5,143 nucleotides of DNA, taken from assembly GCA_003451715.1 (NCBI GenBank), contig DMJN01000337.1, forward strand, positions 1 to 5,143, read 5' to 3'. The position numbers were made by a program, and so were the translations under genes. The notes below the pieces were generated by a model. It saw only the letters and a program-made list of their open reading frames with translations, was not told the origin of the DNA and ran no database searches. Of the stretch, positions 1 through 4,684 are shown in pieces (the first letter of the stretch is position 1; the number at the start of each line of letters is the position of its first letter). This DNA is from Gammaproteobacteria bacterium (lineage in GTDB: Bacteria; Pseudomonadota; Gammaproteobacteria; Pseudomonadales; Pseudohongiellaceae).

Positions 1-896
1 CGCACCAGGTCAGGGCCAGGGGTCGGCCCCTCACCTTCAGCGCTCTCGATCAATTTCAAGAAAATGCCGTCCTGATCCGTCAGGAACACGAACCGCTCAC
101 CGTTGGGCGCTGTAGTCGGCGCTGAAACGAATTCCACGCCCTCCGACTGGAGGTAGGCGAAGTCGCCATCGAGGTCGGGGGTCGAGTAGGTAGCGTAAGC
201 CATCCCGATGTGATTCAGCTTGGCGTAGGGCGGCTCTTCGCGATAGGAATTACCCCTGAATTGTACCGTGTCGACGAAGGGCTGTGTGGGCGGATCTGTC
301 AGGCTATGCAGCGAGACGTGGATCAGGTAGTCCTCCGGAAACCCGAGCGACTGCGCGAAGGTTGTGCTCGTCTCCGGTCCTGCCGGGTAGATCTCACCTA
401 TAAAACCCAATGTGTCGTAGAAGGCTCGCTGGAGTTCCAGGTCGGTCGTGTTTAGCCCGAAATAGCCTTGGCGCAAGAGCCCGAGATCGGCCTGGGTGAC
501 CTGGGTCACGCGAACGCCGAGTTCCCCGCTTGGCATACCGGGAACAGTTACCTCGATTGTGTTCTCCTTACTAAGGTTCAACGCTACGACGACCTCGCCA
601 TTCCCGTTGAAGTCCTGCGGCTCAACAACACTGCGGCCGTTGACATTGATCCACGCGTTGTCGATGCCCTCATCCTGAAGGACCAGCTGCGCCGGACCGT
701 CGATGGCCCTGAACGTAGCCGAGTAGGTAGTCGGTTTTCCTTGCACGAGCTGGTAGGTCTCCGGCCCGAAGCGAGTCAGGTTAGCCTCGCTCGTAGAGGC
801 GCCGGGCGCAAACGTCAAAAGGCCCAGAAACAACATTGCTCCGCCTGCTCTGAGACCCGGGGCTGGACTCGTGTGGATACTCTTGATTCTTATCAT
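1..896 (-). CDS. Exported VOC-fold (glyoxalase/dioxygenase superfamily) protein with beta-rich N-terminal domain, 3' end off window
   Basis: The frame is open for 298 codons from ATG at 896 to the left edge; the stop is not in the window. A GGAG lies 8 bases before the ATG. Residues 1-38 look like an export signal: R3, K5 and R16, then a hydrophobic run (AMLFLGLLTFA, 20-30) and a possible cleavage after SEA (36-38). Residues about 40-138 are rich in short beta-like strands, with a segment of the type KENTIEVTVPGMPSGELGVRV (110-130), which resembles accessory domains of secreted proteins. Residues about 144-285 resemble two VOC half-modules: GLNTTDLELQRAFYDTLGF (147-165) is the typical first helix entry, and LNHIGMAY (227-234) with DQDGIFLKLIE (274-284) is the second module. 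VOC proteins often bind a metal, but here His229 is the only obvious ligand: module 1 has no matching His and the usual Glu near the end is Lys281. Enzyme activity is therefore unknown. Base composition is much richer in GC than the other genes. Confidence 0.8.
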   Translation of the reverse strand, partial: MIRIKSIHTSPAPGLRAGGAMLFLGLLTFAPGASTSEANLTRFGPETYQLVQGKPTTYSATFRAIDGPAQLVLQDEGIDNAWINVNGRSVVEPQDFNGNGEVVVALNLSKENTIEVTVPGMPSGELGVRVTQVTQADLGLLRQGYFGLNTTDLELQRAFYDTLGFIGEIYPAGPETSTTFAQSLGFPEDYLIHVSLHSLTDPPTQPFVDTVQFRGNSYREEPPYAKLNHIGMAYATYSTPDLDGDFAYLQSEGVEFVSAPTTAPNGERFVFLTDQDGIFLKLIESAEGEGPTPGPDLV

Positions 897-910
897 ATAA
901 GTTTCTCCAG

Positions 911-933
911 TCACAAGAAGTCACTTCCTGTGA
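911..933 (-). promoter_or_regulatory. 10-bp hairpin in the leader of the VOC gene
   Basis: Positions 911-920 (TCACAAGAAG) and 924-933 (CTTCCTGTGA) are inverted around a 3-base centre. As DNA there is one mismatch, but in the minus-strand transcript that pair becomes a G-U wobble, so the mRNA can form a continuous 10-bp stem with a 3-base loop. It ends about 14 bases before the start codon and directly abuts the Shine-Dalgarno region, so it could tune translation or mRNA stability, or be a DNA operator. No U-tract follows, so it is not an intrinsic terminator. Confidence 0.55.
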
Positions 934-958
934 TAGTAAACGATGTCGCTGACACAAT

Positions 959-988
959 CCGCGAAACCGTGTGTGGTGGGCTTCGCGG
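959..988. repeat. Inverted repeat CCGCGAA/TTCGCGG with an overlapping GGTGGGCTT direct repeat
   Basis: CCGCGAA at 959-965 and TTCGCGG at 982-988 are perfect 7-bp inverted arms separated by 16 bases. GGTGGGCTT also occurs twice, at 975-983 and 987-995, a 12-base period. This could be a regulator binding site upstream of the VOC gene or a chance pattern. Confidence 0.35.
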
Positions 989-1101
989 TGGGCTTGGTGC
1001 GAAAACAAAAAATAAAAATCGAATAATGCAACATAACATGGTTTGCGAATCTTTGGTCATCAAATACAGTTTTCGTTCTGCAGTAGGTGCTGATAAGTTA
1101 A

Positions 1102-1128
1102 AGCGCATTTTGCGACAATTTAGCGCAT
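1102..1128. promoter_or_regulatory. Candidate operator: two AGCGCAT direct repeats 20 bp apart
   Basis: AGCGCAT is found at 1102-1108 and 1122-1128. The 20-bp period is close to two helical turns, so both copies would face the same side of the DNA, as in tandem sites for activators or repressors. CGCA-TTT-TGCG (1104-1114) also makes a short palindrome. The pair lies about 87 bases before the SDR start. The function is inferred from placement only. Confidence 0.35.
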
Positions 1129-1141
1129 GAACCGGTCAATA

Positions 1142-1161
1142 ATGTGAAGTAGAATCCACAT
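1142..1161. promoter_or_regulatory. Inverted repeat ATGTG-N10-CACAT upstream of the SDR gene
   Basis: Perfect 5-bp arms at 1142-1146 and 1157-1161 give a 20-bp two-fold symmetric site between the AGCGCAT repeats and the SDR start. The arms look like CRP half-sites, but the spacer is two bases too long for CRP (TGTG-N10-CACA instead of N8). It may be an operator for another dimeric regulator. Confidence 0.3.
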
Positions 1162-1214
1162 CTGGCTGTTTCGCAGATCCAGCGGATTTTAAGAAAAACA
1201 AGAGAGGACGTTAG

Positions 1215-1979
1215 ATGACTACGTATAGATTTCCGGAAGGCGCAGCTTTGGTATTTGGTGGATCGGGTGGATTAGGTTCAGGCATTGTCGAGTTACTGAG
1301 CAAATGTGGGACAGATATCGCCTTCACTTACTTAACCAATAAAGAGGCTGCAGACGCGAATATTGCAAGGGTGGAGGGAAACGGTCAGAAGGCAATCGCC
1401 GCCAGTGTGGATCTTCTGGATGCTGGAAAAGTTGACGACTTTGTTAACTCTGCCAAATCTGAATTCGGAAGAATTCATTCAGTTGTTTTTGCCACAGGCC
1501 CATTTCTGCATATCTTGCCACTACTGGAAGCGAATCCGGAAGATGTCTACAAGACATTGGATACGGACATAAAAGGTTTTTATCATGTATTAAGAGCTGC
1601 GGTGCCTGCACTTAGAGAAGGCGGAGGTGGCTCGATAACAGCACTAACAACGGCAGCAATTCATAAGTACATCAGCACAGACGCACTCTCATCAGTACCC
1701 AAATCTGGAGTGCAACATTTATGTACAGCCATTGCCCGTGAAGAGGGGCACAACGGCATACGTGCAAATTGTGTCGCAGTTGGCTTGATTGCGGTTGGGC
1801 TTTCTCAAGAAATAGATTCACCACCCGGCGGAATTCTTGACCAATGGATGCAACAGGTAGCGCTGGGTCGACCCGGAGCGCCAGAGGAGTTATTTGATAC
1901 TGTCGTTTTTCTCGCCTCTGAAAACGCAGGTTATATCAGCGGTCAATCATTACCCGTTGATGGTGGTTATTCGGCGTAG
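1215..1979 (+). CDS. SDR-family (Rossmann-fold) oxidoreductase homologue with non-classical catalytic residues
   Basis: A complete 254-residue protein, the usual length for a classical SDR, presumably cytosolic. AGAGAGGA at about 1200-1207 is a good ribosome binding site 7-8 bases before the ATG. Cofactor features are intact: the Gly-rich loop GGSGGLG (15-21), Asp66 for the adenine, ATG (93-95) in place of NNAG, and the C-terminal SGQSLPVDGG (242-251). The end of beta-2 has no acidic residue, which favours NADP(H). The catalytic set is altered: the Asn of the NxxG motif is Asp118, the Ser is Thr146, and the Tyr of YxxxK is Ser159, with only Lys163 kept. The 13-residue spacing T146-S159 is exactly the classical Ser-Tyr spacing, so the alignment is firm. 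The FabI-type Y-x6-K motif is also absent. In context it could handle the alcohol/ketone for the BVMO gene nearby, but normal dehydrogenase chemistry is uncertain. The gene converges on the hydrolase with a 44-base gap. Confidence 0.9.
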   Translation: MTTYRFPEGAALVFGGSGGLGSGIVELLSKCGTDIAFTYLTNKEAADANIARVEGNGQKAIAASVDLLDAGKVDDFVNSAKSEFGRIHSVVFATGPFLHILPLLEANPEDVYKTLDTDIKGFYHVLRAAVPALREGGGGSITALTTAAIHKYISTDALSSVPKSGVQHLCTAIAREEGHNGIRANCVAVGLIAVGLSQEIDSPPGGILDQWMQQVALGRPGAPEELFDTVVFLASENAGYISGQSLPVDGGYSA

Positions 1980-2023
1980 GATTCCGAAAAACTATTACAC
2001 CATCAACCAACTAGTAATGGTTA

Positions 2024-2833
2024 TCAGCCCATACATTCCTTGCAGAAAGCGACCAGCTTACTATTGTATTTAGCCGTTTCGTCAATAAACGGCGCATGCC
2101 CTGAGTCAGCCATCTCGACCAATCGCGCGGCGGGATTAATGACCTTTACGCTACGGCAGATAGCCGGATCCACCACGGCATCGTAGGCACCCACAAAACT
2201 GAGAATCGGCATCGATAGTTGAGCGAGAATGTCCCGTTGATCGAGTGGACCCAGTTCCCCTAAAGTCTGCGCGGCCATTGGAGAGGCTTCGGTGAAGATG
2301 CGCCACATCCAATGAATCTGCTCCTGGCTTATTTCCGTTGCACAAACACCTTGCGCCAGCGCTGCCAGAAAGTTGATTCGATCTGCATTCATTGCCGCGA
2401 GGGTTTCCGCCAGCACCTCTTCTGTCCCGCCATGGGGGTAATCAGGTTTTTGCAGGTAAGCAGGAGTGGCTCCACAGGTCAACACGAGCCCGGCGCAGGT
2501 ATCACCCAGGTTCCTGGCTGCCTCTACCACTACGGCTCCGCCCAATGACCAGCCATTGAGGACTACGCGAGTTAATCCCAGGTAATTGATCAGTTCGAGA
2601 AGGTCGCCGGCGATGTCATTGATTCCCATATCTGCAAAATCTTTGCTGCTTTGTCCGCAACCGCGATGATCGATCAACACCACGCGAAGTTTGTTGGCGC
2701 GCAGTTCTGCCAGTGAGTAATCCCAGAGGCGGCAACTCATACCCCAACCATGCACCAGAACAATGGCCTCGGATCCACTGCCGTAGTCTTCGTAATAAAC
2801 TTGCTTGTTATCTTCACGTGTCAGGAATGCCAT
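2024..2833 (-). CDS. Alpha/beta hydrolase (esterase/lactonase-like)
   Basis: A complete 269-residue protein, typical in length for single-domain alpha/beta hydrolases; no signal peptide, so cytosolic. The start is ATG at 2833 with AAGGAGA about 10 bases upstream, and translation ends at tandem TGA TAA stops. The oxyanion region HGWG is at 28-31, the nucleophile elbow GWSLGG at 94-99 (Ser96), the acid is probably Asp218 in GAYD, and the base is His246 in SGHAPF. DHRGCGQS (55-62) is the usual loop after strand beta-4. A cap region lies between about 125 and 190. The family covers esterases, enol-lactonases, BioH-like carboxylesterases and C-C hydrolases. Next to a BVMO, hydrolysis of the ester or lactone product is the simplest job, but this is inferred. 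It is transcribed away from the acyl-CoA dehydrogenase gene. Confidence 0.92.
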   Translation of the reverse strand: MAFLTREDNKQVYYEDYGSGSEAIVLVHGWGMSCRLWDYSLAELRANKLRVVLIDHRGCGQSSKDFADMGINDIAGDLLELINYLGLTRVVLNGWSLGGAVVVEAARNLGDTCAGLVLTCGATPAYLQKPDYPHGGTEEVLAETLAAMNADRINFLAALAQGVCATEISQEQIHWMWRIFTEASPMAAQTLGELGPLDQRDILAQLSMPILSFVGAYDAVVDPAICRSVKVINPAARLVEMADSGHAPFIDETAKYNSKLVAFCKECMG

Positions 2834-2967
2834 TGTTCGTAATTCTCCTTTCTCAGTAATACGAAAGTGTTTGCCTTGAGCTCATCGAACAGAGCATCGA
2901 GGGCGAGAGCTTCTGGATTTATTAGCCGTTGGTAGACGAAACTGATGACCAATTCTCCATACTGCAA
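2821..2967 (-). other. Possible small reading frame overlapping the hydrolase start
   Basis: From TTG at 2967 a frame stays open for 48 codons and ends at TGA (2823-2821), 13 bases inside the hydrolase gene in another frame. The product reads like real protein in its middle (INPEALALDALFDELKANTF, residues 16-35, an amphipathic helix-like stretch). The frame runs through the hydrolase ribosome binding site, so it could act as a coupled leader peptide or be the remnant of an older gene. Against it: there is no ATG, no well-placed ribosome binding site for the TTG, and a 48-codon open frame can occur by chance. I do not recognise a family. Confidence 0.2.
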
Positions 2968-3116
2968 TATAAAGTTTCAATTATGTATAACTTTTGTTAC
3001 CGGGCTAAACAATTCGATGAATGTTCTCCCAAGCGAAACAAATCACTCATCAATACAACGTTAACGATTTTTAGTGCGCACCTTACCTAACGTGCCCGGG
3101 CGATAGCGCGAGTGTA

Positions 3117-3135
3117 GTGGCAATACTTATGCCAC
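3117..3135. repeat. Inverted repeat GTGGCA-N7-TGCCAC
   Basis: Perfect 6-bp arms at 3117-3122 and 3130-3135 around a 7-base AT-rich centre form a 19-bp symmetric site about 90 bases upstream of the candidate promoter at 3208-3235. It is immediately followed by AGGAGGT, but no start codon sits at a useful distance after it. It is a plausible regulator binding site and otherwise unexplained. Confidence 0.35.
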
Positions 3136-3205
3136 AGGAGGTTCAGGCGACGACCCAGACTTCTTTTGTGGTTACCAGACTCTTGTATTTCAAACCCGTG
3201 AGATA

Positions 3206-3235
3206 ACTTGCTTGTTTACGTCTAGCAAGTATAAG
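3206..3235 (+). promoter_or_regulatory. Candidate sigma70 promoter overlapped by an ACTTGCT/AGCAAGT operator-like repeat
   Basis: TTGCTT (3208-3213) and TATAAG (3230-3235), 16 bases apart, resemble -35 and -10 boxes. Perfect inverted arms ACTTGCT (3206-3212) and AGCAAGT (3224-3230) with an 11-base centre cover most of the -35 box and reach the first base of the -10. A protein bound there would block RNA polymerase. The transcript would start near 3242, leaving about 65 bases of leader before the TTG start of the acyl-CoA dehydrogenase gene. The -35 match is weak (3 of 6). Confidence 0.4.
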
Positions 3236-3293
3236 ATTGGTCGATGCAAAGTCAACGGTGGTCCAGGCATCGGCACGCGCTCCGATGCGCAGA

Positions 3294-3306
3294 GGAGAAC
3301 ATCTCC
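3294..3306 (+). promoter_or_regulatory. Small hairpin containing the acyl-CoA dehydrogenase ribosome binding site
   Basis: GGAGA (3294-3298) is the likely Shine-Dalgarno core and pairs perfectly with TCTCC (3302-3306) across a 3-base ACA loop. It lies immediately before the TTG start at 3308. Together with a TTG start this predicts low or regulated translation. The stem is only 5 bp, so the effect may be small. Confidence 0.35.
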
Positions 3307-3307
3307 C

Positions 3308-4615
3308 TTGTGGAGTTTTGAAACCGAACCAGAATTCCAGGCTGAGCTAGACTGGATCAAAGAATTTACGCGTACAGAGATCGAGCCGCTCGATCTCGTC
3401 TTTCGCGGGCCAGGTGATCCCTGGGATCCTTATTCACCTGCTGCCAGGGCAATGGCACCATTGCAAGAATCCGTCAAAGAAAAAAACCTCTGGGCCTGTC
3501 ACCTTGGTCCAGAGTTGGGTGGTGCGGGTTTCGGCCAGGTCAAACTTGGCCTGATGAATGAAATTCTTGGCAGAAGCCGTTTTGGACCGAGTGTGTTTGG
3601 TTGTCAGGCACCGGATTCCGGCAATGCAGAAATTCTTGCTCACTATGGAACGCCTGAACAAAAGGAACGATTTCTGCAACCATTGCTGGATGGCAAGATA
3701 GCTTCTTGTTATTCAATGACCGAACCACAGGCAGGTGCGGATCCTGCCGAATTTACTTGCCGTGCTCAGCGTGATGGAGATGAGTGGGTTATCAATGGCG
3801 AGAAATGGTTTGCATCCCATGCGCGCTTTGCAGAGTTTTTGCTGGTGATGGTTGTCACTAATCCAGAGCGTAAGATCCATGAAGGGGCGTCGATATTACT
3901 GGTAGAAAAAGGTACGCCAGGGTTTGAAATATTACGCAACTCTGCGGTGGGCCCCTATATCGAACAGGGTGATGGCGTGCATGGTTATCTTCGCTTCACA
4001 GATTGTCGAGTGCCTTCAAACAATCTCCTGGGTGAAGAGGGAAAAGGATTTCTGGTTGCACAAACTCGACTGGGTGGCGGACGGGTTCATCATGCCATGC
4101 GCAGTGTGGGCGTACTTAATAAAGCGCTGGATATGATGTGCGAGCGAGTATTGAGTAGAACCACTAAAGGTGAACTGCTGGCGAATAAACAGCTCACTCA
4201 GGAGAAGATTGCCGACACTTACACGCAAATTTTGCAGTATCGACTGCATGTGCTGTACACCGCATGGCTGATTGACAAACACAAGCAATACAATCGGGAA
4301 GTGCGCAAAGAGATCGCAGCAATAAAGGCTGAGACTCCCAAAATACTGCAAGAGGTTATCTACCACGCCATGCATCTGCACGGTAGTCTGGGCATGTCTG
4401 ACGAAGTGCCTTTCATGACTATGTGGGCAAACATACCAGAGATGGGAGTGGTTGATGGCCCGACTGAAGTGCACAAAGTCACTGTTGCACGATCTGTTTT
4501 GCGAGATTATGCGCCGGCTAACGGTCTGTTTCCGACTTATCATATTCCAGCACAATATGAAGCGGCCATGGAAAAATACGGACACTTTTTGGATCCAAAA
4601 GAGTCAGACGGCTGA
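3308..4615 (+). CDS. Acyl-CoA dehydrogenase family flavoprotein
   Basis: Taken as 435 residues from TTG at 3308: GAGGAG lies 10 bases upstream, and family-like sequence (WSFETEPEFQAELDWIKEF) begins right after it. An alternative TTG at 3212 would add 32 residues that look unlike the family and would lie upstream of the candidate promoter. FAD enzymes of this family form the alpha,beta double bond in acyl-CoA. Visible motifs, numbered from TTG 3308: helical N-terminal domain to about 130; MTEPQAGAD (137-145) and NGEKWF (163-168) of the FAD/substrate-binding beta domain; GGGRVHHA (256-263); HGSLGMSDEVPF (358-369); DGPTEVHK (383-390). The residue aligning with the catalytic Glu of MCAD-like enzymes (EGT motif) is Asp383; DGP-EVH is, from memory, typical of the ACAD10/ACAD11-like branch. 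The BVMO gene follows after 69 bases with no terminator, so the two are probably co-transcribed. The true substrate is unknown. Confidence 0.92.
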   Translation: MWSFETEPEFQAELDWIKEFTRTEIEPLDLVFRGPGDPWDPYSPAARAMAPLQESVKEKNLWACHLGPELGGAGFGQVKLGLMNEILGRSRFGPSVFGCQAPDSGNAEILAHYGTPEQKERFLQPLLDGKIASCYSMTEPQAGADPAEFTCRAQRDGDEWVINGEKWFASHARFAEFLLVMVVTNPERKIHEGASILLVEKGTPGFEILRNSAVGPYIEQGDGVHGYLRFTDCRVPSNNLLGEEGKGFLVAQTRLGGGRVHHAMRSVGVLNKALDMMCERVLSRTTKGELLANKQLTQEKIADTYTQILQYRLHVLYTAWLIDKHKQYNREVRKEIAAIKAETPKILQEVIYHAMHLHGSLGMSDEVPFMTMWANIPEMGVVDGPTEVHKVTVARSVLRDYAPANGLFPTYHIPAQYEAAMEKYGHFLDPKESDG

Positions 4616-4684
4616 CAAATACGCTGGAATCGAACCAACATGAATTCTGAATTACAACTTTAATTGGAGCGCGAGTACTGAATT

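Larger units (their letters stand above)
897..1214. other. Divergent intergenic region between the VOC gene and the SDR gene
   Basis: About 318 bases with no credible gene. It must carry the promoters for both flanking genes. It holds the hairpin at 911-933, an inverted repeat at 959-988, an A-rich tract at 1001-1018, a pair of AGCGCAT repeats at 1102-1128 and an ATGTG/CACAT inverted repeat at 1142-1161. AATAAT at 1138-1143 resembles a -10 box for the SDR, but no -35 match sits at normal spacing, so I do not call a promoter. Confidence 0.7.
2834..3307. other. Divergent intergenic region between the hydrolase and acyl-CoA dehydrogenase genes
   Basis: About 474 bases without a firm gene. The hydrolase-proximal part holds the small open frame at 2821-2967 and AT-rich DNA near 2965-3000. 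The rest holds the GTGGCA/TGCCAC inverted repeat (3117-3135), two CCAGACT copies 20 bases apart (3155-3161 and 3175-3181), the promoter/inverted-repeat cluster at 3206-3235 and a hairpin over the ribosome binding site at 3294-3306. The acyl-CoA dehydrogenase frame is open back to about 3104, but that extension has no family resemblance and no better start. Confidence 0.6.

Noticed and set aside
1001..1018. A-rich tract as a terminator
   Set aside because: The adjacent G/C-rich inverted repeat has a 16-base loop and the T-run would precede rather than follow the stem in the minus-strand transcript; on the plus strand it is an A-run.
468..1130. A long plus-strand open frame of 220 codons, and another at 210-455
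   Set aside because: Both lie mostly opposite the VOC gene, have no family-like motifs or clear ribosome binding site, and have unnatural residue patterns; the minus-strand frame carries a signal peptide and VOC motifs.
1143..1160. CRP binding site
   Set aside because: TGTG and CACA are separated by 10 bases rather than the 8 that CRP needs.
1980..2023. Possible bidirectional terminator between the convergent SDR and hydrolase genes (AACCA/TGGTT arms at 2005-2009 and 2018-2022)
   Set aside because: The stem has only 5 AT-rich pairs with an 8-base loop and there is no T-tract on either side.
2968..2973. TATAAA and nearby TATAAC (2986-2991) as promoter -10 boxes for the plus strand
   Set aside because: No acceptable -35 element lies 16-18 bases upstream, and the stretch is AT-rich, so such hexamers are expected by chance.
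4016..4585. A minus-strand open frame of 189 codons inside the ACAD gene
   Set aside because: It is antisense to a well-conserved enzyme, is rich in His, Cys and Ser as is typical of shadow frames, and shows no motifs.
4616..4684. Separate promoter or terminator between the ACAD and BVMO genes; TGAATT occurs three times here
   Set aside because: No stem-loop with T-tract and no paired -35/-10 boxes are visible; TGAATT is short and the region is AT-rich.
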